This document shows, in pieces, positions 36,628 through 49,113 of a DNA stretch of 64,000 bases (positions are counted from its first letter, which is position 1; each line of letters opens with the position of its first letter). The position numbers and the translations under genes were made by a program. This DNA comes from Aralia elata (lineage: Eukaryota > Streptophyta > Magnoliopsida > Apiales > Araliaceae): positions 15,895,653-15,959,652 of the forward strand of contig CM068388.1 in the NCBI GenBank assembly GCA_034770075.1. The letters are read 5' to 3'. The notes under the pieces are model-generated. The model saw only the letters and a program-made list of their open reading frames with translations, was not told the origin of the DNA and did no database searches.

Positions 36628-37636
36628 CATCACATAAAGTTAAAAGAAGGAAGTCAGCCAGTAAACCTCAGACCATATAGATACCCTTATGTTCAAAAGG
36701 AAGAGATAGAGAAGACTCTCAAAGAAATGCTGCATAATGGGATCATCCAACTTAGCAATAGTCCTTATGCGTTTTCAGTCATTTTAGTAAAAAAACATGA
36801 TGGTACCTGGAGAATGTGTATAGATTATAGAGCCCTTAACACATGACAGTGAAGGACAAGTTTCCTATTCGAACAATTGATGAATTATTTAATGAACTAC
36901 ATGGCTCCAACTGGTATTCTAAATTGGACTTGAGATCTGGATACCATCAGATCAAGGTCAAAAAGGAAGATATACCAAAAATAACCTTTAGGACTCACAA
37001 TGGGCACTTTGAGTTCCTAGTGATGCCATTTGGGCTTACTAATGCTCCAGCCACCTTCCAGTCACTAATAAATCAAATATTTTAGCCATATCTAAGGAAG
37101 TTTATATTGGTATTCTTTGATGACATCTTAGTCTATAGCAAGAGCTATAAGGAGCATTTGGAGCACTTGAAACTGACCTTGCAATCACTGCAAATTATTA
37201 TTTGTTTGCCAAAAAGAGTAAGTGTGTGTTTGGAACAAAACAGGTGCAATATCTAGGCCATGTCATCTTTAAGGAAGGTGTCTCTACTGACCAAGATAAA
37301 ATTTGTCGCATGGTGAACTGGCCCTTGCCAGTCAATATAAAAGGACTGGGGGGATTTCTGGGGCTGATTGGGTATTACAGGAGGTTTATAAGAAATTATA
37401 GGTTAATCAGTAAACCCCTAACTGACCTACTAAAGAAAGACAAGTTTGCATGGAGTGACAAGGCCACTGCAGCTTTCCAAGCTCTAAAGGAAGCCATGAT
37501 CTAGGCTCCACTCCTTGCTATGCCAGACTTCAAGGAACCTTTTGTGCTGGAAACAAATGCTTCTCACTATGGCATTGGGGCAGTGTTAATGTAAAAAGGA
37601 AGGCCAATAGCTTACTTAAGCAAAGCTATAGCACCT
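36628..37636 (+). pseudogene. Chromovirus RT and start of RNase H
   Basis: RT motifs in order: LKEGSQPVNLRPYRYP, NGIIQLSNSPYAFSVILVKK, WRMCIDYRALN, YSKLDLRSGYHQIKV, FLVMPFGLTNAPATFQ, catalytic FFDDILVYS (37113-37139), then after a frameshift near 37195 YLGHVIFKEGVS and GFLGLIGYYRRFI. RNase H begins with FVLETNASHYGIGAVLM, where the usual catalytic Asp of ETDAS has become Asn. Stops at 36843, 37082, 37501 and 37591. The second insertion follows AIAP at 37636. Confidence 0.92.
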
Positions 37637-38842
37637 TGATGTGATAAAAATATATAACAGCAAGTGCACAATGTCAAATTGAAGAACTAGTAAGTACATG
37701 TCGAACCCACAAAGACTAGATTAATTTTAATGTATCCTTAATATCTATTTTAGGTGAATTAGAAATAAAAATTGACAATCAATTAACTATAATTAAATTA
37801 ACTAATAATAAAGAAGCAATCTAGGAATCTGAATCCATTAAATAATAAACATAATAAGTAATTCAATCTCTTCTATTTTTATAACTTAATTATGATTTTG
37901 ATCTCCCTTCCCTTTAATTTAGCAATTTTATAATTAACGTGGGCAAGCATAGACTATGAAAATTTAAGGATTAACTATAACCCATCAAAACTTCTTTGAG
38001 CAATCATGTATTATGAAAAACTCATATACTAACTAATCTATCAAAACCTCTTAATTAATTTAAAATCACATAAAAACTATAAAACGAATGTATTTTAATA
38101 ATGAAACATGAAAGCGAAATCAATTAAACATAAAAGCATAAATAATATAAAAGATAAAAAATATTATCATGAATAATTATTTAATTGCATCTTCATCCTA
38201 GATTAAAGAGATTAGCTAGACATTAAAATAAATAAACTAACAAAAATAAAGAAGAAGAAGTAGAAAATTAAAAATAAGAAAACTCCCTTTAATTAACGAT
38301 CATCCAACGAACGTACAATGAAAATGTAATTTAATCTTACTCCTACTCCTAACCTAAACTAATACATAAAAGAAAAACCTCCTACTCTCTCTAAAATAAG
38401 AGACCTATTTATAGGAAAAATAAATTTGTGCCCTAATTTACATTCATTGAACTTGGCCTCTTTTGTTCCCTTTTTTTCCTCTTCTTTCCTTCTTGATTTC
38501 AATCTCTACATGGTAATCTCCCAAGAGTCCCTTTCCATGTAGAGATCAACTTCCTAGTAGCAATCAACTTCTCAAAGTCTAGATTGACTTTCTTTTCTCT
38601 TGATAGATTTGACTTGCACAACAAGATTGTTCCACCTCCTTCCTTCTCCTTGTAGGATTCTTCTTGGATATTTCCTTACATGAATAAGAGTATTAAATAC
38701 TGCGTGATCACCAAGATTTTGACTTTATCGCAACAAAATATTAAATCCTACAAAATAAAATAAAACATATTAATTAAATAAACTAATATAATTAAAAAGA
38801 TAAAATTAGGGATAATAAAATGTATAACTTATGAGTCTATCA
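37637..38842 (-). repeat. 3' LTR of the tRNA-Asp-primed element
   Basis: 1206 bp. In the plus reading it begins TGATGTGATAAAAAT and ends GAGTCTATCA. Partner of 42034-43246. Confidence 0.9.
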
Positions 38843-40151
38843 AATACCGTCATACCTAATTTTTGCTCGTCCTCGAGTAAAACAAAAAGAAAATAAAATA
38901 AAAACAAAAACCAAAACTTTCCCATTTTCGTAGGAAACACGATTGTACTTAGCATGTGCAACAAGCCTTTAAACCCCAAGGTTACCCCCAAGTTGACGAG
39001 TTGTGTCTCGTGAGGGTTTGCAGTGAATATGCCCACAAAATTCAAATTTTAAAATAAAATATTTTTGGGTTTAACCAATTATGAAATTGAAAGAAAACTT
39101 CTAAGTATACATGGGCATTATACATAAGCAAGATTAAATTCAAAATTACACTTTCACCTTATCAAAAACACTCTATCTTCATTCTAGACACCATCCTTCA
39201 TAAAATTTATTTCATGTGATGCATACATGTGTATGTGATGTAACTCTTCGTAGAGATTTTTACCATGAAAATCAAGCAACCTCATTTTTCTCTTTCTTTT
39301 TTTCCTCCTTTTTTCATTTCTTCTTTTTTCTCATTTTTTTTCTTTCTTGACTTGTGCAATGTCTCGTTTTCTTAGGCTTTTCAGAGTTACCCATGTAGTG
39401 AGCGTTGGACCAATGACTCCCAAACCAGTTGGCTTTAGGGCACTAGGTGTAGAAACACCCCTTTAACGGCTTACTAACTCGAGTAACAAAGGCCACAAAA
39501 TTAGACTAGTCAAGCTGCTTATATCCATCACACTTTTCATCGTGAATATCGATGCTTCCTGAGGCTTGGATACCAGTTATTTCGTTCAATGGACATTGAA
39601 GCAGTTATTTATTTCTTTTTCAATTATTTTTTCAACTTTTATGTTTCTTTTTTCTTCAAATTTTTTCCCTTTTTTTTCTTGAAATTGCTCAAATCATAAT
39701 TTATATCCCACAACTAAGAGTTAGTGCAAACGTGAAGTGCCAAAAATATATAGGAACTTAATTTTACTCAAGATGGTGTTTCGAACTAAGATTTTGTATC
39801 TTATCAAAAGTTCAAGAGTTCTTAATCTTTCAAACTTACTCATGAGTTTTGCTCCACAGATACTTATTAGAATTAATCCAGCTCATAAAAAGTTAAGCAA
39901 ATTTTTTAATTTTTTGATTTTTTGTGTCATAAAAAAATTCTTAAATTTTTTCCTAAAAAGAAAAAAAAATATCTAATAAAAAAATTCCTAAATTTTTTTC
40001 TATATTCCTAAAAATAAATTAAAACAAATCTAATACTTTAATACAAACTCCCCCCATATCTAAATCATGCATTGTCCTCAATGTATGCAAATGAACAATA
40101 AAGAACAAAGAAATGAAAGAATTGTGCCTTGTATGTGGGAGCATTGAGTTG
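38843..40151 (-). other. Non-coding 3' interior of the tRNA-Asp-primed element
   Basis: Long pyrimidine-rich runs (39285-39350, 39600-39680) and A-rich runs (39940-40025). Just inside the 3' LTR, in the minus reading, is CTCGAGGACGAGCAAAAATT, a word common at the 3' side of plant gypsy-type elements. No pol. Confidence 0.6.
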
Positions 40152-41153
40152 TCAGAACATGTGGTGAGAAAGAAAATAAATGTACATACCTACGAATTCA
40201 TAAATCCTAAAAAGTATGTAATTATAAAAGAATGATGCATATGGGCAAATGAGTGTGGTCTTTTCATGATTTTTCGGAGGCCTAAGAAATTGAAAATAGT
40301 CACAATTTTCATCAGGAATGTGCTTAAAGTCTATCTCGGGAAAATATGCACTAATATGCTCAAAGTGTGGACGAATTGGTTCAAATATATGTTCCAATTT
40401 GGGCGACTTATGTGAAGTGGATCTCAACATCTCATTGACCTTATCTAAATATTCAGATTCATTCCGCTTTTGGTCAAGGTGATTTAAGAACAAATTAATT
40501 GGATTATCTTCAATCATGAGTTTATTTTCAATTATTTCTTGGGTCATGGACAACTCTTGGATCATGTTTACTTTTATGGGTTGATCTACAAAATCACTCG
40601 GTTGTTTTCTAGAAATAGGTCTTTCAGGATATGGAACTTTAGGCTTATAGACTTTTTCAACTGACTCATTAAATGTGACATGATCAATTTTAGGCATAGA
40701 CTCATAATTTTTAGACTCCTCAAATTGGTTTGACTCAAAGTGTGTAGAATTAAATCCAAAATTTTCATTTTCCTCATCATTTCCACAGTCATCATGATTT
40801 TTAAAATTAACCTCAGAGTCAGTAGAAGATTCACCAGCCTCTTGTTCATTTATTATGGTGGCTAACCGACTCATTTGAATTTCTAGACGAGATATAACTT
40901 GATTCGTGTTTTGCATGAAATTAAAGTGAGTTTCCATTAAAACTTCCATAATTTTCTCTAAGGTACTGAATCTTTCCCCTTCTTCGTTTGAAAATTCTTG
41001 TGATTATTGAGGTTCTGGATCCGGATGTGGATATGAACTTAGATAAGGATTTTCATAAGTTGGAAAAAATCGATTTACTTGGTGTGCATTAAAATTTTCA
41101 TAAGATTCTTGATTCCAAGCAAAATTATTATTCCAACTACAATAGGAGTCCAT
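40152..41153 (-). pseudogene. gag-like protein of the tRNA-Asp-primed element
   Basis: ATG at 41153 (MDSYCSWNNNFAWNQ), one in-frame stop before residue 50, then open to 40152, about 330 residues. FMQNTNQVISRLEIQMSRLA matches the style of the Athila gag C-terminal region (a coiled-coil-like FMQ..I..LE.Q...LA). VPYPERPISRK follows, then a linker rich in Glu, Asn and His. No zinc knuckle and no DSG protease motif seen. Close to intact compared with the other gag genes here; it could be expressed apart from the stop. Confidence 0.65.
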
Positions 41154-42010
41154 CTTTCCACAAAACACAAAACAAATAGACTAACCATGAAAGTCATACG
41201 AAAGAAAAAAATAAATAAAAATAATTAAAAATAATTAAAAATCCTAATTCTACGGTTAACCTAAATAAAATCTAGACAGCTCCTAACTGTTCTAAGTTAC
41301 ACCTTAAGGTCCACCAAATTCTAAATTAATCACACCACTAGCAAGGTAAGTGTAGGAACGGTGGGAGTTTCTCCGTGGGTAAGGTGACTAATTGAATAAC
41401 CACATGTTCATTAGGCGTTTGCCTTTTGAACCACTTGCCTAGACACCAGTAGTTTGATTAATTAAAAATTCAGCCTCCTCTTGAAGTCGCTTGTCCTAAT
41501 TGAGCTCGAGAGTCCTAGGGGTCAATGAAGGGCGATGAAATCCCCACCTTATCTTGTTACAAGTTTTTGCCCTTAATGTTAGATTAAAGATGAAAATGCA
41601 CAAATAAAATAAAAAAATGGTAAATAAATAAAATGTCCTAAAACTATGTGAATTACGAAAGAAAGAGAAATTTGACGTACCTCGATCCTCCAGCAATCAT
41701 CACAGTTTATATTTAACAAAAAAAAAAACCTAAACAGGATGTGCTCTATGTGAGTGAATGCATGAATGCGGCAATTAGTTTATTAACTAACAATAAAAAC
41801 TAAAACAAAAAAAACTAAGCTACTATTTTTTTTTGAGTTAAGATACAAAATACCAGGAATAGCGCAACAATAAAATCTTTATCTTTTCGCTCCTTCGATC
41901 CGCTTCAATAATCCTGGAAAGAAAATAAAATAAAAATAAAAAAATAAAAAATTAGAGTTGAAAAACTAATTCGAATAAATAAATATTAAGGAAAAAAAAT
42001 TAATTCTAGT
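41154..42010 (-). other. 5' leader of the tRNA-Asp-primed element
   Basis: About 860 bases between primer site and gag start, A-rich with no convincing ORF. Expected to hold packaging signals, which I cannot recognise by eye. Confidence 0.5.
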
Positions 42011-42027
42011 CACCGGCAACGGTGCCA
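42011..42027 (-). other. Primer binding site, tRNA-Asp type
   Basis: The plus strand reads CACCGGCAACGGTGCCA, two mismatches to the tRNA-Asp 3' end, six bases from the LTR. Same primer class as the element at 14719-21374. Confidence 0.82.
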
Positions 42028-42033
42028 AAAACT

Positions 42034-43246
42034 TAATATGATAAAAATATATAACTGCAAATACACAGTGTCAAATTGAAAAACTGGCAAGTACAGGTCG
42101 AACCCACAGAAACTAGATTAATTTTAATGTATCCTTAATATCTATTTTAGGCGAATTAGAAATAAAAATTGAGAATCAATTAACTATAATTAAACTAACT
42201 AATAATAAGTAAGCAATCTAGGAATCCGAATCCATTAAATAATAAACATAACAAATAATTCAATCTTTTCTATTTTTATAACTTAATTATGATTTTGATC
42301 TCTCTTCACTTTAATTTAGCAATTTTATAATTAACGTGGGCAAGCATAGACTATGAAAATTTAAGGATTAACTATAACCCATCAAAACTTCTTTGAGAAA
42401 GCATGGATTATGAAAAACTCATATCTTAACAATAATCTATCAAAACCTCTTAATTAATTTAAAATCATATAAGAACTATAAAACGAAGGTATTTTAATAA
42501 TGAAACATGAAGGCGAAATCAATTAAACATAAAAGCATAAATAATAGAAAAGATAAAAAATATTATCATGAATAATTATTTAATTTCATCTTCATCCTAG
42601 ATTAAAGAGATGAGCTAGACATTAAAATAAATAGACTAACAAAAATAAAGAAGAAGAAGTAGAAATTTAAAAATAAGAAAACTCCATTTAATTAACGATC
42701 ATCCAACGAACGTACAATGAAAAAGTAATTTAATCTTACTCCTACTCCTAACCTAAACTAATACATAAAAGAAAAACCTCCTACTCTCTCTAAAATAAGA
42801 GACCTATTTATAGAAAAAATAAATTTGTGCCCTAATTTACATTCATTGAACTTGGCCTCTTTTATTCCCTTTTTTTCCTCTTCTTTCCTTCTTGATTTCA
42901 ATCTCTACATGGTAATCTCCCAAGAGTCCCTTTCCATGTAGGGATTAACTTCCTAGTGGCAATCAACTTCTCAAAGATATCTTCTAGATTGACTTTCTTT
43001 TCTCTTGCTGGATTTGACTTGCACACCAAGATTGTTCCACCTCATTCCTTCTCCTTGTAGGATTCTTCTTGGATATTTCCTTACATGAATAAGAGTATTA
43101 AATACTGCGTGATCACCAAGATTTTGACTTTATCGCAACAAAAATTAAATCCTACAAAATAAAATAAAACATATTAATTAAATAAACTAATATAATTAAA
43201 AGGACAAAATTAGGGATAATAAAATGTATAAATTATGAGTCTATCA
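42034..43246 (-). repeat. 5' LTR of the tRNA-Asp-primed element
   Basis: 1213 bp. In the plus reading it starts TAATATGATAAAAAT where the partner has TGATGTGATAAAAAT: the terminal dinucleotide has decayed by G-to-A (C-to-T in the minus reading). Confidence 0.9.
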
Positions 43247-43251
43247 CGCCT

Positions 43252-45046
43252 CAACACTTAGGATGGTCAACTTATGAAAAGGAGCTCATGGTAGTGGTTC
43301 ATGTAGTCAATAAATGGAGGCACTACTTGTTGGGAAACAAAGTCTATTTTAAAACATACCATCATAGCTTGAAGTATTTATTGGATCAAAGAGTCACCAC
43401 CACAAACCAGCAAAAATGAATCACTAAGCTAATGGGGTTGGACTATGAGATAACATACAAGAGAGGCAAAGAAAATGTTGTAGCTGACCGTTTATCCAGT
43501 AAAGGAAGGGAAACCACATCTCAGAATCACTATAGGGTAATCACTCAGGATAGTATGAAGGGTTGTAATAATTTAACTTTAGTGGTCCCTACCTGGGTCC
43601 AAGAGATAGCTCAAATATGGGAGAAGGATGAGGGACTGAAAAATATTATACTCTAGTTGCAATTAAAGCCAGACACTCTCCCTGGTTATTCCTTCCTCAA
43701 TGGTAAACTGAAGTTTCAAGATAGGTTGGTGGTAGGCCCAAATTTGGATTTAAGGGAAAAATTCCTGAATGAGTTTCACAGTTCTCCTATTGGAGGACAC
43801 TCAGGTATTAAGGGAACCTTTGAAAGGATTAGCAAGTTTATATGGTGGCCAACCTTAAGGCAGGATGTCACCTTATTTGTGAAAGAATGTGACACATGTC
43901 AACAGCAAAAGCATGAGAATGTGGCTTCCCCGGGGCTGTTACAACCATTACCCATCCAGAGACCCCTTGGACTGACATTTCCATGGACTTTATAGAGGGC
44001 GTACTAACCTCAAAAAGAATGACAGTTATATGGGTGATGGTAGACAGATTGACAAAGTATGGACATTTTATAGCACTAAAACACCCTTTTACAGCTGCAC
44101 AGTTGGCTCAGGACTTCCTTTCACACATTTATAGGCTACATGGGTTACCATCTACTATAGTGTCTAATCGAGATATGGTGTTCATCGGCCTCTTTTGGCA
44201 GTCTCTCTTTAGAGTGGTGGGAACCAAGCTGCAAATGAGTACAACTTACAATCCCCAAACAGATGGACAAACTTAGAGGGTGAATCAAATTTTAGAATGT
44301 TATCTCAGATGCATGGTTACACAAAGGCCTTACAAATGGGCATCCTGGTTATCATTGGCTGAATGGTGGTATAATACTCATTTTCACACTAGTTTATAAG
44401 CTACCCCTTTTGAAATGCTTTATGGGTATAAGCCTCCCCACTTAAACTTCCATCAATTTGGGCAGATTCATGACCCTAATGCTAAACAGTTTTGTAAGGA
44501 CAGATCTCAATTACTATAAATGATGAAGCAACACTTGGTGGAGGCTCAATCCAGAATTAAACACTATACAGATAGGAACAGGACAAAGAAGTTCTTTATG
44601 CCTGGAGATATGGTCTACCTTAAGGTCAGGCCCTATAAACAGACCTCATTGGCAGAGTCTAAGCATGGAAACTTAGCTCCTAAATATTATGGCCCATTCC
44701 TAGTAGAAGAGAAGGTTGGACCAGTGGCTTACAAACTCCAATTACCTAGATATGCAAATATTCATCCTGTTTTTCATGTCTCTCTACTTAAGAAGAAGGT
44801 TGGGGTACACTGCACTGTTTCTCCCACATTGCCTCCTATAGATTTAGTGGGCCAGTTCCTAGTGGAACCCATTGCTATTCTTGATAGGAGAATGATTAAA
44901 AGAAATAATGCAGCTGAAGTGGAAGTCTTGGTGCAGTGGACTAATACTTTGCCTTTAGAAGCTACTTGGGAAAATTGGAATCAACTACACAAGAGGTTTC
45001 CTCAATTCCACCTTTGAGGACAAGGGCCATTTTAAGGGAGAGGGAG
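43252..45046 (+). pseudogene. Chromovirus RNase H end, integrase and chromodomain
   Basis: RNase H continues QHLGWSTYEKELMVVVHVVN and KRGKENVVADRLS. Integrase: zinc finger H..H..C..C around GGHSGIKGTFERI and FVKECDTCQQQK; core Asp residues in TFPWTL/MDFIEG and IVSNRDMVF; the third catalytic residue in TDGQTERVN is destroyed (GAG to TAG at 44275). GPVAYKLQLPRYANIHPVFH precedes the chromodomain, IAILDRRMIK..EVLVQWTNTLPLEATWENW (44870-45010), which in chromoviruses targets integration to heterochromatin. One extra T near 45015 shifts the end out of the expected EDKGHFKGEG frame. Polypurine tract AAGGGAGAGGGAG at 45034-45046. Confidence 0.92.
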
Positions 45047-45402
45047 TGTAAGGAATTAGGCAGTATAGTTCTTGTAGTAGCAGCAGTCAGGTTATTAATG
45101 TCTTTTTGCTATAGGGTTATCTCTGTCTTTTCATTTTTGTTCTGTTACAACAAATTCTAGCTTGAGGATGGAGCATGTGCTCAGTTCCCTCTCATTTGCT
45201 AAGGTGTGAGTGAGGTGAGAGTATATGTGTGGAATCCAATTCACAATTAAAGACATGAAATGAATGAATTTATCTGATTTCCTCTCCCAACTCTCTGCTC
45301 TATCTCTTTTATCTCTTTAATTCCCTTTCTTATATCTAAATTCTATCTTCTTTCTCTAAGCTTCATTGGTTTTCTTTATATCTATTTGTCCACTTCATTA
45401 CA
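45047..45402 (+). repeat. 3' LTR of the chromovirus
   Basis: 356 bp, TGTAAGGAATTAGG to CTTCATTACA. Lacks about 29 bp present in the 5' copy. Confidence 0.92.
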
Positions 45403-45949
45403 GAATCTCAAAATTGCACCACTAGTGTAAATCTAAGCTCAAATGGAGTTTTTGGATAAAAAGGTTTAAAGAGAATCAGATATTGTGGCGTCTAAGAGAA
45501 AAAGGTGTGACAAAAAGAAGCTCAATTTGAGATTTTTCCTGATGAGAGACCGTGAGAAAGAGGCGACGAGATAGAAGAGGGATTGTCATGTTTTGCATGT
45601 GTGAGCCCAACTTTTTAAAAAAAAACTGAATTCTAAAATATTGGTTTAAAATTCTCATGATGGCCCATAGTATTCATTTTTTTGGTATTGGGCTGAATTA
45701 GAATTCTAATTCTTTAAATTCCCAAATTAATTTTGTCATCCAAATAATGAAATTAGTAGTCATCGAATTTATGTTCCCAAAAAGACAAAAATTAATGTTG
45801 TATTTGTGAGTATTGTTTTAGAGATAAATAAAGGTAGATAAAGTTCTTACTTCCAATTTTTAAGAAAGAAATTTGTTTTTCTTGTCATCCCTTTTTTTCT
45901 CCATAAATAAAACTTAGAAATAAAAGGTAAAGTTTATTCCTAGGTTTTT
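45403..45949. other. Intergenic DNA between two elements
   Basis: Original flank of the chromovirus (GAATC) running up to the next element. No gene recognised; a short minus open frame at 45476-45658 has no known motif. Confidence 0.4.
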
Positions 45950-48875
45950 TGTAATGACCTTGCGTGGCATGAAAATAATGTAACGAGCGCTATGTAAATA
46001 TTTTTTATTAATTAATTATAATGTTATTTGAAAAAGTTATTGTGCAATGGAAATAAAAAGAAAGGAATATAAACTAACTTGGAATGCTTGGAAAATAATA
46101 ACCAAATAAAGCAAGCTCACATAACTACGCTTCATGGAAGTCCAATGCTTCAATTAAGAAGCCCAAAATAAAAGCCCAAACAACAAGTTAAATTGGTCAA
46201 AATTGGTCAAGGAAGGTCAAAGTTTTAGCAAGGATTTGTCAACCTTTCTAGAAGCTTCTAAAAAACATCTTTGAAAAAATCTCCAAAAATCCGGCCATTA
46301 GGTGGAGGGGTTGAAAAATTTTACCAACTCTCCTAAAATTGTGGATCATGTCTCCCATGATTTATCTACCCTTAATCCTTGTTAGCTTAATTAAGTGTAT
46401 GCTTAAGGTTAATGAAGGTTTGACTAAGTTAATAAAGGGGGAGACATGTGAGAATAAGAAAAATTGTGGGGCTTAACCAATAAAAGACTAAATAGGAGAG
46501 GTCAACTTATAATTTTTGCAACTAGCTTATATATATATATCAATACTTCACTTTTCTTCATTTTAACCAAGTAAAAAAGCAAGATAAAAGAGAGAGGAAG
46601 AGATAAAGCAGCCCACGGCTGGAAGGAGCGAGTGTAAGGGAGAGAAAAATTTAGCTAGCTTATAAGGAAGTGGAGGAAAAGAAGGAAATCAAGCAAACAA
46701 GCAAGGAAGGTATAAATTTTTTAACCCTTGCTTTGTTTTAAGTTATTTTTCTTGTTGTTTATGGGAGGATTGTTGTGATTTGTGGTAGATCATGGTGGAC
46801 CCAGATGTATAAGGTGGTTTATGATGTTATATGGTGGTTGTATGTAGTAATTTCTTGGTAGAACATGAAAACATGAAAGATAACAACATAAACATAAAGT
46901 GTTAAAAGACTGAAAACCTTAAAACTGCAAACTAAAATTGGAACAAGCATATCTCCTAGTACCCGAGGTATTTTTGAGGTAGTTTGTTACGTTGGATGCA
47001 TCTATAAGTCGTCTAAACATTACGAAAAGAACAGAATTAAAATTCCATGTATATGATTTTTGGCGAATTTTCAAGTAAGGTAGGAAAAACTTGGAAAAGT
47101 GAAAAACCCTACTGCCCTAAATTTTTGTGGGATAGTTTTGGGTCCTTAGCTTATGAAATAAATTCAGGCCTTTCGGGGTATGATAACATATTGTAACAGG
47201 AACACCCTGTCTAAAAATAAGCTAAAACAGACAAGAAATGAGTGAGTTATGACTAAACGAAAATTAGGTTTTGAAAAAATTAAAACTGTGATAATTGAGT
47301 TATATAACTCATATTGGCATAAAATTTAAACTGGTAATACCCTCTGATATAGAGGGCATACTATCCAAGTTTCAGAATTTTTAGAGTTAATCTCGAATTT
47401 TAATAAATTTGGAAATTTTGGACAAAAATGACCCTTTTTTAAAAATACTAAATAAAATTGGAAAAATCAAATCTACGTGTAAAATATTATTAACTAAGTG
47501 GGGCCAGGAGAATAAAAATAATAAAATAGTTAAGGAGGTTTAATGGAGAAATTAAGGTTAAGAACATTCAGAAAATAATAATTAATGTAAAGTCGCACAT
47601 TCAATATTATAAGTTATCGGCCAAAACGCGTTAAAATGAGACATTTGAGCTTAAATGAGTGTTAATTAGACATTTTATGTCAATGATGTGAGGGGACGTT
47701 TAAGACTAAATGTTAGTCAACAGAAATTTTTTTTTAACGAAGTTAGTAACGGTAATTTATTAGTAGTAACTATTAATAATAATAGTTAATTTAATAGAAG
47801 TAAATCCTTATAGATATTGTAAGTAATTATTTGGAGAAGGATATTAACCTAGCTAAGGGAGGTTTACAAAGTACATGTAAGTTTTCCTTGACTTGTGCAA
47901 ATTTATTATTCCGTGCAAGTCTTTTAAGTTTAATGTTTATGTGAAAAAATTTCACACTTATGTGCATTTTAAAAAATTGTTCTAATATTGAACTACTTTA
48001 GATTCTTAAAGTTCTTGTTAATCATGAACTATTTTGGAGATATAAGTCTATGTAATTTATTTCGACTAGACAGAATTGATGTTATAATTTTTGAATTGAT
48101 AAATAATTCTTTGGAGATAATTGAAAGTAATCCAATTCAAATTGTTTTGGTGCAGAATTTAAATGTTAAACTGAGATGAACAACCCCGAAGTGGGAATAT
48201 TTTGTCGGGTAATCGACTTGAGGCTATATGCGTAGGAGAAATATTATGCATAACATAGGGTGCGATAGACTGATCTCCTAAAGTACCCTTGGAGAGTTTA
48301 TCAATATGTGTAACTGCTAAACAAATTTTGGAGAGTTCTCATTTTTTGTGATTGTTGAACATTGTATAGAGTTCATGGTACTTATGCCCACTCAGTATGA
48401 TGTTAAGATTTGATATTTGATAAATCATTTTATTTCTTAATTATTCATGTTGCTTGACAATTATTGATTATTTAATTGTTGAAGATCCTTGACAGTTATT
48501 TATTTCTATTCTTGAGATATTATTCGTTGAACTGTTATATACTTGCTGAGCAAATTTGTTGTTCACCCTTGCTATATTACTATTTTTCAGCTAAAGCCGA
48601 AGTGCCAGGTACAGATAAAGGAAAAGGCAAAGAGAAAGAATAAAAAAAAAGTTGTAGTATTAAATTGTATTATTAAACTGATGTATTAAATCTAGTGGAG
48701 ATTATTGTAAATTATGTATGTAATGATGTACGTTGTTAAAGACTTGGGAGGATAATGGTTATGTAAGATGTAATAGACTAGAAATATTTAATGATATTAA
48801 GTTATAGGATGGTAGTTAGGTAATAGTGAGCACCAGATCTGATGTTTCAAGTACACAGATTTTGGGGACATCACA
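45950..48875 (+). repeat. 5' LTR of the truncated gypsy element
   Basis: TGTAATGACC to GGGGACATCACA, 2926 bp. TATA-like CTTATATATATATAT at 46527-46540. A conserved LTR word (CTTGCTGAGCA .. TTTTTCAG .. AAAGGAAAAGGC) at 48540-48640 is shared with the long LTR at 1-4062. Confidence 0.75.
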
Positions 48876-48878
48876 GGT

Positions 48879-48890
48879 TGGTATTCGAGT
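48879..48890 (+). other. Degenerate primer binding site, tRNA-Met type
   Basis: TGGTATTCGAGT against TGGTATCAGAGC, 8-9 of 12 matching, three bases after the LTR end. Confidence 0.55.
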
Positions 48891-49113
48891 TGTAGAATTA
48901 TACCCTTAGGTTAAGGAGCCTCAGGATATAATCAGAAGGAAAATGGTGGAGACAGTAACATGTGAACTCACATAGAGTTCTTAATTAAGATGAGATAAAT
49001 TAATAATTCATTTAAGTTATTAAAAAAATTAAATGTTAAGTAAAAATTTAATTAAGATATAGTAATTGTTATGTAATAATGAGGACTAATTAAGTTATTT
49101 ATCCTATTGTAGG

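Larger units (their letters stand above)
37637..43246 (-). mobile_element. Non-autonomous gypsy-like element, 1.2-kb LTRs, tRNA-Asp primer
   Basis: LTRs at 37637-38842 and 42034-43246; target CACCT (37632-37636) and CGCCT (43247-43251), one mismatch. The primer site for tRNA-Asp and a single gag-like ORF on the minus strand fix the orientation. The 3.2-kb interior has no protease, RT or integrase. The Athila/Tat affiliation is inferred from primer type and gag style. It is inserted in the RNase H region of the chromovirus; removal restores AIAPQHLG. Confidence 0.88.
23901..45402 (+). mobile_element. Chromovirus (Ty3/gypsy, Reina-like), split by two insertions
   Basis: LTRs at 23901-24285 and 45047-45402; flanks AAATC / GAATC are a 5-bp target duplication with one mismatch. 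After subtracting the insertions 26022-36627 and 37637-43251 the native length is about 5.28 kb. The order is gag, protease, RT, RNase H, integrase and C-terminal chromodomain, typical of plant chromoviruses; the short LTRs and total size suggest the Reina clade. Every domain carries stops or frameshifts, so the element is dead. The two internal insertions show that it is the oldest of the three. Confidence 0.9.
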
